Notes: generated by a model from the sequence alone, not told the origin. A DNA stretch of 7,835 bases from Bradyrhizobium sp. (GCA_028290305.1 JAQGKC010000432.1:1-7835), one strand, 5' to 3'. Positions 1 through 6,865 are shown, counted from the first letter of the stretch. Translations and numbers: made by a program.

Positions 1-577
1 GGCGCTGGCCCGGGAAGTGCCACCCCCCCTACGGACTGCGCCCGGTCAGCGCGGCCGCGCCGGTGCTCTCCTTGCCCTCGGTGTTGGTGCGCGCGCCGAG
101 CACCGAGTTGCAGTAGACCACGGCGGAGGATTCCATCCACGCGCAATGTTCGCCTTTGACCGGCACGTTGCCGACCTGGTACGGCGTGCAGGTCGCGAAC
201 ATGTTGATGCCGCGGCTGCCGAAGAATTTTTCGCCCTGCTTCTGCTGCTCGGCGAGATCCTCCGGGATGCCCTGGACCCGCCACTGTTCGTTATCGATGC
301 CGGTGATGAGCTGACAGGTATTGGCGACCATGCGCGGCACTTCGATCACTTCGGGGCTGTCGAGGTTGAGTTCGGAATAGACCGCGTCAAAGCCCTTTTT
401 CGCCAGTTCGCGCACCGACGGGGTGGAAGCGTTAAAGGCGCCCGCGACGTTGTTGGTCTCGACAAGACGCTCGGCGCCGAGCGCTTCGCCGTAGCGAACC
501 AAAAGGTCCATCGCCCGCGCCTTGGCCCGGCCCTGGGTGCCGTCGAGCATCGATTTTTCGTGGTCGGTCAATTTCAT
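1..577 (-). pseudogene. Aconitase X-type hydro-lyase, catalytic domain (interrupted, partial)
   Basis: Aconitase X (DUF521/AcnX catalytic) proteins are iron-sulfur hydro-lyases; known members dehydrate cis-3-hydroxy-L-proline or mevalonate 5-phosphate. The start ATG at 577 has GGAGGAG six bases upstream. The readable part is 182 residues: N-terminal MKLTDHEKSMLDG, TNNVAGAF at 41-48, a TCTPY motif at 129-133 whose Cys is a probable cluster ligand, WMESSA at 147-152, and GARTNTEG at 161-168. These match the N-terminal half of the family, whose catalytic subunit is usually about 400 residues. After LTGRSP the frame meets TAG (bases 29-31), then continues in the same frame as GGWHFPGQR, which aligns with the conserved family stretch P-x-Y-G-x-H-x-x-x-x-R. 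This points to a nonsense change or a sequence error rather than a natural C-terminus. The rest lies beyond the window. It is 44 bases downstream of the oxidoreductase gene and probably cotranscribed with it. The substrate cannot be told; a partner small subunit (DUF126) is not visible here. Confidence 0.82.
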
Positions 578-621
578 TCGGAGCTCCTCCCCGCGCGTTG
601 CGGTTGTTCGGCAAACGACAT

Positions 622-1956
622 TCATGCCGCAGCACTTGGCCACCTCATGTGCCTGCTCTCGACGTTGTCTCGGACCCGCTCCGCCAGCGCCGCGACGTCG
701 ATCTGGTGCACGCTGCCGGTACCGGCGAGATCGAGCGCCGTGGCTGCGGCCGCGCCCATGGCGATGCACGGGCCCATCACCCGCACGCTCGACAGCGCAG
801 CGTTGTCGGCGTCGATGCAGCGGCCGGCCGCCACGACGTTGTCGCCTTCCGCGGGAATGAGGCTGCCGAGCGGCACGTAATGAACGTGATCGCTGTCGAA
901 TGTTTGCCAGACGTGCCCGGTGCCGTGGTCGTGCAATTCGATCGGCCATGCGGTGCGGGCGATCGCATCGGGAAATTTGGTGCCCGCCCGCACATCATCG
1001 ACCGTCAACTGCTGCCGACCGACGATCCATCGGGTCTGGCGAATTCCCGGGAAGCCATAGGCGCGTATCCGCGCATTGCCGAAACATTCGGAAAATTCCT
1101 TGCGCAGAAAGGTCACGGCGCGGTCGGCCTGATCCTTGCCATCCAGCCCTCGCATCGAGGCCTCGATCGGATCGAGCGGGGTCTCGACATGGGTCATGTT
1201 CATCGCCGCAACGCCGCGGCCGGGAATGATGAAGGCAAGCCCTTCGCGCCGGACCAGCCCGTAGACGTCGCCCTTTTCCTTCATCCGCGCGCCGATTTCG
1301 TCGCGCGTCGGCTGCTTCGCCTCGTCGATGTTCTCCAGAATCACCATCTGGGTTCCGAAGATCGGTCCATCCGACGGTTCCCGGCACGCAAAACCCGCCT
1401 GCCAGACCAGCGCGGCATCGCCGCTCGCATCGACAAATCCAGTCGCTTCGATTTCAACATCGCCATAGCGGGTGGCAAGACCGAGCTTGCGGACTCGGCG
1501 GCCTGCAACCTCGACCTCGCGCAGCACCGCGCCCACGATGATGGTGATGCCGGCGTCGCGAACGGTCCGCTCGATCCAGCGGCCCAGCGCGATCTCGTCG
1601 TAATACACCACCGTCGTCAGCGGTCCGTTGCGGTAATAGAGTTGCTCGCTGTTCTTGCCGAGCGTGTCGAGAATGTCGTCGGCGATGCCGTGGGTAAACT
1701 GGTAGCCATGGGTTCCGTTCGAGAACAAGCCGCAGAACGTGCCAATGATCGAATTGACCGCCTGGCCGCCGAGGGCGGGGAGTCCGTCGATCAGGACGAC
1801 CTTGCGGCCGAGCCGTGCCGCCTCGATGGCGGCGGAAACGCCGGCGATGCCTGCACCGACCACGCAGATGTCCGCTTCCACCGTGCGAAGCGGGCCGCCA
1901 GTGCTGCTGCGCCGAACGACGTGCGTGCCGACCGAAACACCCGTAGGTCCCGCCAT
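622..1956 (-). CDS. FAD-dependent oxidoreductase (FAD_oxidored-type)
   Basis: A 444-residue cytoplasmic flavoprotein predicted to oxidise or reduce a small organic substrate; the substrate is unknown. The N-terminal Rossmann fold is clear: VEADICVVGAGIAGVSAAIE, with GxGxxG at residues 34-39, then the strand VVLIDGLPALGG (about 53-64). A second FAD-contacting region near the C-terminus reads DNVVAAGRCIDADNAALSS followed by VRVMGPCIAMGAAAATAL, the usual ending of FAD_oxidored proteins. The ATG at 1956 was chosen because AGGGAGA lies about five bases upstream and the Rossmann fold then begins at a normal distance. The frame stays open to a TTG at 2067, but that start lacks support and would lie inside the operator. 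It is the first gene of a minus-strand pair with the aconitase X gene (44-base gap) and is divergent from the LysR gene, so control by that regulator is likely. The family is confident; the reaction is not. Confidence 0.9.
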   Translation of the reverse strand: MAGPTGVSVGTHVVRRSSTGGPLRTVEADICVVGAGIAGVSAAIEAARLGRKVVLIDGLPALGGQAVNSIIGTFCGLFSNGTHGYQFTHGIADDILDTLGKNSEQLYYRNGPLTTVVYYDEIALGRWIERTVRDAGITIIVGAVLREVEVAGRRVRKLGLATRYGDVEIEATGFVDASGDAALVWQAGFACREPSDGPIFGTQMVILENIDEAKQPTRDEIGARMKEKGDVYGLVRREGLAFIIPGRGVAAMNMTHVETPLDPIEASMRGLDGKDQADRAVTFLRKEFSECFGNARIRAYGFPGIRQTRWIVGRQQLTVDDVRAGTKFPDAIARTAWPIELHDHGTGHVWQTFDSDHVHYVPLGSLIPAEGDNVVAAGRCIDADNAALSSVRVMGPCIAMGAAAATALDLAGTGSVHQIDVAALAERVRDNVESRHMRWPSAAA

Positions 1957-2009
1957 ATGTTTCTCCCTGTGATCGACCGCCGCCGGGCGCAACGGGCCGT
2001 TTCGCACCA

Positions 2010-2038
2010 ATGCTAGTCTTCCCCGAAGCGCTGAAAAA
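2010..2038 (-). promoter_or_regulatory. Possible sigma70-type promoter of the oxidoreductase operon
   Basis: Read on the minus strand, TTTTTC (2038-2033) and TAGCAT (2015-2010) are separated by 17 bases. Both hexamers are weak matches to consensus, as expected for an activator-dependent promoter. Transcription would start near 2003, leaving a leader of about 47 bases before the ATG at 1956. The left dyad (centre 2068) would then sit at about -65, the classic LysR recognition site position. The hexamer assignment is inference. Confidence 0.3.
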
Positions 2039-2055
2039 GCCGGATCATGAGCCGA

Positions 2056-2080
2056 CAGCTTTCTCAAAAGGAGAAAACTG
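2056..2080. promoter_or_regulatory. LysR-type operator dyad, oxidoreductase side
   Basis: An inverted repeat with 10-base arms CAGCTTTCTC (2056-2065) and GAGAAAACTG (2071-2080) around AAAAG; 9 of 10 arm positions are complementary. The core TTTCTC-N5-GAGAAA contains the T-N11-A signature of LysR-family binding sites. It lies 100 bases upstream of the oxidoreductase ATG, and a second dyad of the same design overlaps the lysR start. Binding by the adjacent LysR protein is inferred from position and symmetry. Confidence 0.65.
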
Positions 2081-2242
2081 TTGCCTCCGCCGGCGCCGCA
2101 AGCCGGGTCGCAAATCCCGGTGGCCGTCGTGAAACAGGCATGAATCCGGCTTTAGGCAGCCGGCTCACGCTCAAGCAGCTCCGAGCGGGCTTTCTTGGCA
2201 GAAAACGAACATCTCCCCCCGAGCCGGATAGTTTGGCATGAT

Positions 2243-2267
2243 CACCTTTCTCGAATGGAGAAAGGTG
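2243..2267. promoter_or_regulatory. LysR-type operator dyad overlapping the lysR ribosome binding site
   Basis: A perfect inverted repeat, CACCTTTCTC (2243-2252) and GAGAAAGGTG (2258-2267), around GAATG. It shares the TTTCTC-N5-GAGAAA core, arm length and spacer length with the dyad at 2056-2080. It ends one base before the lysR ATG (2269), and its right arm contains the only purine-rich Shine-Dalgarno candidate (GGAG and AAAGG). It could serve as an autoregulatory operator, as a hairpin in the lysR mRNA that hides the ribosome site, or both. Confidence 0.65.
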
Positions 2268-2268
2268 A

Positions 2269-3165
2269 ATGGACACACTTCTGAACATCAAGGCCTTCCT
2301 AGCCACCGCCCGCGCCGGCAGCTTTTCCGCCGCGGCGCGGCAGTCCGGCGTGGCGCCATCGGTGATCGTCAAGCGCATCAATCGGCTGGAAGACCAGATG
2401 CAGGCGCAGTTGTTCATCCGTTCCACCCGCCGGCTGGAATTGACCGAAACCGGCGAGCGTTACTTCCCCCGCTACCAGACCATCGTCGGCGATGTCGAAG
2501 ACGCGCTCAACGGCGCCAACGCCTCGACCGACCGCATCGAAGGTCACCTGCGGATCAAATGTCCGACCACCCTGACGATCCTCAACTTCGGCGAGATCCT
2601 GAACGAGTTTCTGGCTCTCAATCCGGGCATCAGCATCGAGATCGCGCTGATCGACCGCTCCGTCAACCCGGTCGAGGAAGGTTTTGACATCGCCATCGGC
2701 GCGATGCCCGCCTCCTACGCCAACGTGATCGACGAGCCGCTGTCGCCCTATCCGCGGGTGCTGTGTGCCGCCCCCAGCTATCTGGCGCGGCGCGGCGAGC
2801 CCAAGCATCCGATCGACCTGATCGATCACGACTGCCTGACGTTTCAGACCACCGGATCGACCTGGTCGTTCGAAAGCCCGCGTGGCCTGATCAACGTCGA
2901 TGTCCGATCGCGTTTCAGTGCCAACGACAGTCAGGTTCTGCACGGCGCCGCATGTCGCGGCCTCGGCATCGCGACCATCGCCCGTTATGTCGCCCGGCCG
3001 TCGATCGAATCCGGCGCGCTGGTGACCTTGCTTGCGGATTATCCGGTCCCGGAATTGTGGCTGAAGGCCCTGATACCCCACAACAGAATGAAGCGGGCCG
3101 CCGTTCAGAGCCTGCTGCGCTGGATCAAGGACCGCATGCAGCCGCTGCCGCCATGGGCGCAATGA
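2269..3165 (+). CDS. LysR-family transcriptional regulator
   Basis: A 298-residue DNA-binding regulator of normal LysR length. The winged helix-turn-helix occupies about residues 1-60 (MDTLLNIKAFLATARAGSFS, then AAARQSGVAPSVIVKRINRLE and LFIRSTRRLELTETG), followed by the linker helix. A periplasmic-binding-like effector domain covers about 90-290 (GHLRIKCPTTLTILNFGEIL; GFDIAIGAMP; VLCAAPSYLARRG; GAACRGLGIATIARYV). The ATG at 2269 is placed by the family N-terminus and by GGAG/AAAGG just upstream. The gene is divergent from the FAD oxidoreductase/aconitase X pair and convergent with the permease, the usual arrangement for a pathway-specific activator that represses itself. Two matching dyads lie in its upstream region, one covering its own ribosome site. 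The effector is presumably the pathway substrate or an intermediate, but cannot be named. Confidence 0.95.
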   Translation: MDTLLNIKAFLATARAGSFSAAARQSGVAPSVIVKRINRLEDQMQAQLFIRSTRRLELTETGERYFPRYQTIVGDVEDALNGANASTDRIEGHLRIKCPTTLTILNFGEILNEFLALNPGISIEIALIDRSVNPVEEGFDIAIGAMPASYANVIDEPLSPYPRVLCAAPSYLARRGEPKHPIDLIDHDCLTFQTTGSTWSFESPRGLINVDVRSRFSANDSQVLHGAACRGLGIATIARYVARPSIESGALVTLLADYPVPELWLKALIPHNRMKRAAVQSLLRWIKDRMQPLPPWAQ

Positions 3166-3225
3166 TGCAACGACGGCAACCAAGCCGCACTGGCGCGGGA
3201 CTATCTCGCCCCCGGCCCGGGATGT

Positions 3226-4647
3226 TCATGAAGATGCGGCGGCGGGCTGAGCTGCGGATCGGGGCGGCGTCGCCCCGGCAGCGAGCGGCGTCCTGTTTGC
3301 CGCCGCCGCGTCCTCGCGCCGCAGAATTCTGGTGTGGGTAATCCCGATGATCAGGATGCAGACGACGAAGACGGCCGGGCATATCGCGACCACCGCGAAG
3401 ATCTGGCGGACCGGCAGGTTGGTGGCGAGGATCAGACCTGCAAGGTAAGGCCCGGCGATCGATCCGACTTTCGCGACCGACGTCGCCCATCCCGCGCCAC
3501 TGCCGCGAAAGCTGCTCGGATAGAAAATCCCGGCGATGCTGTGCAGGCCGAAATGCCCGCCGATCAGGAACAGCGTGATGAAGGCCGTGGCAATCAGAAA
3601 GCCGGTTTCGCCAAGATCGACAAAACCGGTCACCAGCAGCAGCGGGATCGCCAGCAGCGGCATCACGGTAATGGCGATGGCGCCGAACTTGTCGGTGAAC
3701 CGCATCAGCGTCAGGCCGCCGATGGCGCCACACAAGGAGTTGACGGTTGCCGCCAGCGCCGCGGTTGAACGGGAAAAGCCCAGAGCCTCGAACACCAGCG
3801 GAGTCCAGGTGGCGAGAAAGAACGCGGTCATCGAGCTGAAGATATAGGCGATCCACAATAACGGGGTGATCGTGCTCAATTCGTCCTTGAACAGCAGTTT
3901 GAACTTGAACGACTTGCTGCTCTGGTCCTCGTCGGCGACGACGAAGTGCGGGTTCGCCGGAAGCTGAATGCCTGGCGCCAAACGCCGTACGATGCGCGCG
4001 ATGGTCGCGGGCTCCCTGTCCTTGCTGGCGAGAAAGCGGATCGATTCCGGGAGCATGGCGATCAGGCCGATCGCCGAAAGCAGCGACAGCGCTCCGCCGG
4101 CAAGAAACACCGATCCCCAGCCATATTTCGGGATCAACCAGATCGCGATCGGACCGCCGAGCGCCGTCCCCAGCGAATAGCCCACCATCACCGTGGTCAC
4201 GATCGTCGAACGATAGCGCTTGGGCGCGAACTCGATGTTGAGCGCCCAGCTCAGCGGCAGCATGCCGCCGATCGCGATGCCGTCGAGAAAACGAAGGGCG
4301 AGAAGCTGCTCGTAACTGCCGGCAAACGCAATCGCCATCGTCAAACCGCTGAACGCGGCAGTGGCCAGGATGATCGCGGGGCGCCGGCCGATCTTGTCAC
4401 CGATGTAACCAAACAGAAAACCGCCGGCCATGGTGCCGGCGAGGCCGATCGAGAAGATTTTCCCCATCATCACCTTGTCGAGATGAAACGCAGGCGCAAG
4501 ATAAGGTGCTGCAAACGCGATGACGTTCATGTCGAAGCCATCGAAAAACGTGATCACCCACGACCCGACCACCAGCGCAACCAGGAAACTGTTCAGTTTT
4601 TGCTGCTCGATGATTTGAGAAACATCGACCATGTGGTCCTGTTGCAC
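3226..4647 (-). CDS. MFS permease, aromatic/organic acid:H+ symporter type
   Basis: A 473-residue inner-membrane transporter with 12 predicted helices in two halves. The first helix carries FFDGFDMNVIAFAAP (DGFD at 36-39), the hallmark of the AAHS (PcaK/BenK-like) group that imports aromatic and other carboxylic acids with protons. The loop after helix 2 has the MFS motif GDKIGRRP (83-90), and RFLDGIAIGGMLP resembles the family's helix 4 region. A hydrophilic central loop (about 205-250) separates the halves. The C-terminal 35 residues are an Ala/Pro/Arg-rich cytoplasmic tail of no known role. A GTG start at 4647 is preferred because GGAG lies seven bases upstream; an ATG at 4632 is the alternative. 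The gene is convergent with lysR with a 60-base gap. It is probably the uptake system of the pathway, though no matching operator dyad is seen upstream of it. The family is firm; the substrate is inferred. Confidence 0.92.
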   Translation of the reverse strand: MQQDHMVDVSQIIEQQKLNSFLVALVVGSWVITFFDGFDMNVIAFAAPYLAPAFHLDKVMMGKIFSIGLAGTMAGGFLFGYIGDKIGRRPAIILATAAFSGLTMAIAFAGSYEQLLALRFLDGIAIGGMLPLSWALNIEFAPKRYRSTIVTTVMVGYSLGTALGGPIAIWLIPKYGWGSVFLAGGALSLLSAIGLIAMLPESIRFLASKDREPATIARIVRRLAPGIQLPANPHFVVADEDQSSKSFKFKLLFKDELSTITPLLWIAYIFSSMTAFFLATWTPLVFEALGFSRSTAALAATVNSLCGAIGGLTLMRFTDKFGAIAITVMPLLAIPLLLVTGFVDLGETGFLIATAFITLFLIGGHFGLHSIAGIFYPSSFRGSGAGWATSVAKVGSIAGPYLAGLILATNLPVRQIFAVVAICPAVFVVCILIIGITHTRILRREDAAAANRTPLAAGATPPRSAAQPAAASS

Positions 4648-4681
4648 GCGCTCTCTCCCCGTCGCTATCCCGGTGTGCTTT

Positions 4682-4876
4682 TCATTTGATCGTCACCGTC
4701 GCGCCATCGGTGACCGCCGCGGCAGCCGGGGCGCGCTGCATTCCGGCGGCCGCGCCACGCTGCAACGTCGCCTTTTGCAAGGCAAAGAGAAATCCCATTA
4801 TTGGCCGGTCAGCTTTTCTGAATCGAGATGAATGGCCGATGCCGGCGCAAGCGATCCTTGTGGTGCGCCGCAACAA
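4682..4876 (-). CDS. Doubtful small ORF upstream of the permease
   Basis: An open frame of 64 codons ends 34 bases upstream of the permease start and could be cotranscribed with it. The C-terminal half is Ala-rich and ends VTDGATVTIK. I recognise no family, and no good Shine-Dalgarno precedes the first possible start. It may be the 3' remnant of a former gene of the permease operon or chance coding in GC-rich DNA. It adjoins the degenerate stretch on its upstream side. Confidence 0.15.
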   Translation of the reverse strand: MLRRTTRIACAGIGHSSRFRKADRPIMGFLFALQKATLQRGAAAGMQRAPAAAAVTDGATVTIK

Positions 4877-4883
4877 CCCTGAA

Positions 4884-5045
4884 GCTTGCGGCGAGAACGC
4901 CGTTTCGGCCGGCGGTGATGGTGCCGGTGTTGGTCAGCACGACGGTCGTCGCGCCCTCGATGCCGTTGGTCGTGCCCGTGACGCCGCCGTTGTTGAAAAC
5001 CGTTCCGGAGGTGAATCTCACGGCGTTGGTCCCCGTCACGACATT
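4884..5045 (-). pseudogene. Autotransporter passenger-domain fragment
   Basis: About 54 residues on the minus strand read as a typical autotransporter beta-helix passenger: NVVTGTNAVRFTSGTVFNNG, then GVTGTTNGIEGATTVVLTNT and GTITAGRNGVLAAS. The recurring short G-T-N-G and TVxxTNTGTI units are characteristic of large secreted adhesin-like proteins. There is no signal peptide, no further repeats and no beta-barrel translocator, so it is a remnant. On its 5' side the frame runs directly into TPR-like sequence; on its 3' side the character stops after AAS. Similarity is by pattern, since no alignment could be run. Confidence 0.5.
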
Positions 5046-5065
5046 GTCCGGGTGCTGGGGCGCTG

Positions 5066-5191
5066 GATCCTGCCGCTGAGGCCGAAACCGTCGCGGTAGA
5101 TTTCTTCGGCTTCGCCGAAATGGCCCTGCTCCATCAAGAGCGCCGCGAGCGCTTGCCTCGGCGGGTGCATCCAGGCCCGTGGCTCGATCTA
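5066..5191 (-). pseudogene. TPR-protein fragment
   Basis: On the minus strand one frame reads EPRAWMHPPRQALAALLMEQ followed by GHFGEAEEIYRDGFGLSGRI. This fits the C-terminal tetratricopeptide segment of a proteobacterial family that reads WMxPxRxALGALLLEQGRxxEAExVYRxDLGL. In those proteins a CQHPDNVWAL-like stretch follows. Here PQHPDNV appears at 5057-5040 but in a different frame, so a small indel separates the two. An in-frame TAG just upstream (about 5195) closes the other end. It is a broken remnant; the parent gene is not present. The family assignment comes from memory of its consensus. Confidence 0.45.
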
Positions 5192-5541
5192 TTCGAGAAC
5201 GCATTGGGGGTCGCCGACCGCGAGGCATGCTCGCGGTTGCCAACCCCGCCGTTCGCAACAGTGCATCGCGCCGACTGAGCAAAGGGTGTCTCGCTCGATT
5301 TGGCAGTGGGAGGCTACGACAACAACAAGGCCGCGGCCAACAGCCCGCGCCAATCGCGGTCCGAACCGAGGCCTCGGCGAATAACGCTCGGCTCATGGGT
5401 CGCTTGTACAGAATATTTTCGTTCGTTCTATTGACCAACTCATGGCGACAACCCACGCTTCTAACTGTCGATGCCTGGATCTTGTCCATTGCACCGGCCG
5501 CATGAGGGAAGGTGAGGCAACTAGCCCGCGCCTGCCAGCGG

Positions 5542-5676
5542 TCACCCCTCGATATGAAGGCCGCTGGCGGCGCGGGGCTCATCGTGGCCGTTGAAAACCA
5601 AAAACAATGGCTCGCCGGCAGCCCCGGGCAATAGCGTCCATTGCCCACGATCCGCCTGCTCAACGAAGCGCCTCAT
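5542..5676 (-). pseudogene. Transposase N-terminal-like fragment (IS1182-type style)
   Basis: A 44-codon ORF starts with ATG at 5676 behind a strong GGGGGA ribosome site and begins MRRFVEQADRGQWTLLPGAA. The first 17 residues resemble the start of IS1182-type transposases (M-R-F-x-E-x-x-D-R-x-Q-x-T-L-L-P). The rest, GEPLFLVFNGHDEPRAASG, does not continue that family, and a stop follows after HIEG. Full transposases of this type are about 450 residues, so if the match is right this is only the extreme N-terminus left after a deletion or recombination. A possible element end lies upstream at about 5721-5735. Support is modest because the similarity is short. Confidence 0.35.
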
Positions 5677-5720
5677 CAATTCCCCCATAGAATCACGGGA
5701 GAATCATAACAGCAGCACAG

Positions 5721-5735
5721 CGTTTTCACACAGCC
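5721..5735 (-). repeat. Possible insertion-sequence terminal inverted repeat
   Basis: On the minus strand GGCTGTGTGAAAACG precedes the transposase-like start by about 45 bases, the position expected of a left terminal repeat. The GGCTGTGTGAAAAC motif resembles ends of IS1182-like elements as I remember them. No partner copy is seen in the window, in line with a truncated element. Confidence 0.3.
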
Positions 5736-5908
5736 AGGGTCATTTCCGGACTCAGCCACGACGTCCGTTTTACCCTATGAACCGACATCGTCAGCCTGAC
5801 TACTTACTTCCGAAAAGTGCCACGAAGAGACATGCGCGGAGATTTGCACCTGATTTTTTGCACCGGCTAGCCCGTTGGACTTGTTGGCCGAAAATTCTCG
5901 AGCGACGT

Positions 5909-6865
5909 CTAGGGCTTGGTATGCAAATTTCTGTAGTCCCGTGGCGAGACGTCGAACATCGCTTTGAAGCCTTTTCCGAAGTGGGTCATGTCGGAAAAGC
6001 CCCAACCATAGGCGATTTCGCTGATCGTCCGATGCCTTTGCAACGGGTCTTCGAGCGCCATACGACATCGTTCGAGCCGCCGCGTTCGGATAAGGCGTGT
6101 AATCGAAGTGCTCCGTTCGGCGAGCAAGGAGTTCGCATAACGGACACTAATCCCGGCAGCTTCGGCCACGCTCGCAGGGTCAAGCGTTGGATCGCTCAAC
6201 CGCGATTCGATGGCTGCGCGCACGTTCAGAAGTGCCACTGTCCGCGCTGACGAAATGCGTGGGTTTGACAATCCCATCGCCCTCATCAGAGACAAAGCGA
6301 TCAAATCAAGAGTTTGTTCCTTAGCGATCTCTTTCGCAGCTTGGCTCATGGAATCCGAGATTTCAGGCAGCATTGCTAGGAAAGACGATGTCCAACCGAA
6401 TTCGGGGTTGGATCGCGATATAGGAATCGCAACCATCTCCCGCGTCTGCCCGACGCGAGCTTCCAAGGCTCGTCTCGGGGTTTTCAAGACAAGCATTTTC
6501 GATCCTAATGAGAATTTTGCGCTATATGTCAAAAGAGGATCGAGAAGCGCGAAGTCGCCTGCTTTCAATAGGACGTGACGACCTTCTTGTTCTAACGCGA
6601 GAACTCCAGATATCTGCCGGCATAAGAAAAGGTCACCATCCTCGGCGCGAGCAAGATGCTGCGCTGAGCGGATCGCGTTCATGGGCGAGTTCTCGAACAA
6701 GATAAGTTCAAGGTCGGCCAGCGTTCCCGTTTCTAATTGAGCCTCGAAGGTCTGCCTACATTCGGGCTTGGACAAATGGTCGACCAGAGTCTTGCACGCG
6801 ACATTATGCCAGTAATCGAACCGGTCTCGGCGGTGCACATCGGCAGTCGAAAAGAGCTTCTTCAT
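5909..6865 (-). CDS. AraC-family transcriptional regulator
   Basis: A 318-residue regulator with the two-domain layout of AraC_binding_2/HTH_18 proteins. The N-terminal sensing domain (about 1-185) contains RDRFDYWHNVACKTLVDHL, the family's early Trp-containing helix. A double helix-turn-helix fills about 215-318: LDPASVAEAAGISVRYANSL for the first, and IAYGWGFSDMTHFGKGFKAM followed by FDVSPRDYR for the second, which carries the strongly conserved G-F-S-D-x-T-H-F-x-x-x-F-K-x-x-F-x-x-S-P-x-x-Y-R pattern. The ATG at 6865 has only a weak AGG upstream. It is divergent from the small hypothetical gene at 6973, with about 100 bases between. GC content and codon use are clearly lower than in the permease or LysR genes, suggesting later acquisition. 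Targets and effector are unknown; no adjacent metabolic gene suggests one. Confidence 0.92.
   Translation of the reverse strand: MKKLFSTADVHRRDRFDYWHNVACKTLVDHLSKPECRQTFEAQLETGTLADLELILFENSPMNAIRSAQHLARAEDGDLFLCRQISGVLALEQEGRHVLLKAGDFALLDPLLTYSAKFSLGSKMLVLKTPRRALEARVGQTREMVAIPISRSNPEFGWTSSFLAMLPEISDSMSQAAKEIAKEQTLDLIALSLMRAMGLSNPRISSARTVALLNVRAAIESRLSDPTLDPASVAEAAGISVRYANSLLAERSTSITRLIRTRRLERCRMALEDPLQRHRTISEIAYGWGFSDMTHFGKGFKAMFDVSPRDYRNLHTKP

Larger units (their letters stand above)
4683..5541. other. Degenerate region with gene remains, no intact gene
   Basis: This stretch of about 860 bases contains no convincing complete gene on either strand. Long open frames exist but change protein character several times. 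Two segments on the minus strand have recognisable protein style (TPR at about 5066-5191, autotransporter passenger at about 4884-5045) and are listed separately. Between about 5190 and 5541 frames are short and broken; one reads WRGLLAAALLLS then a stop, which may be a decayed signal peptide but is too short to trust. The whole looks like recombined leftovers between two functional regions. Confidence 0.6.

Noticed and set aside
598..2016. A long plus-strand open frame opposite the FAD oxidoreductase.
   Set aside because: It is the antisense shadow of the GC-rich oxidoreductase gene, with no family features; the minus strand has a clear Rossmann fold and ribosome site.
2047..2241. A 64-codon plus-strand ORF in the divergent regulatory region (MSRQLSQKEKTVASAGAASR...).
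   Set aside because: It starts inside the promoter region, has no ribosome site, overlaps the operator, and has no recognisable family or folded-protein character.
2299..3183. A 294-codon minus-strand open frame opposite lysR.
   Set aside because: The plus-strand LysR protein is unambiguous; the reverse frame is a GC-driven shadow.
3195..3209. A small hairpin (GCGGGA / TCTCGC) between the convergent lysR and permease genes as a terminator.
   Set aside because: The stem is only six pairs with a G-U, and there is no T-run on either side.
4809..5663. One 284-codon minus-strand ORF across the degenerate region read as a single gene.
   Set aside because: Its character changes abruptly (Arg/Pro-rich shadow, then autotransporter-like, then none), and TPR sequence shows up in another frame. 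It is better explained as joined remnants.
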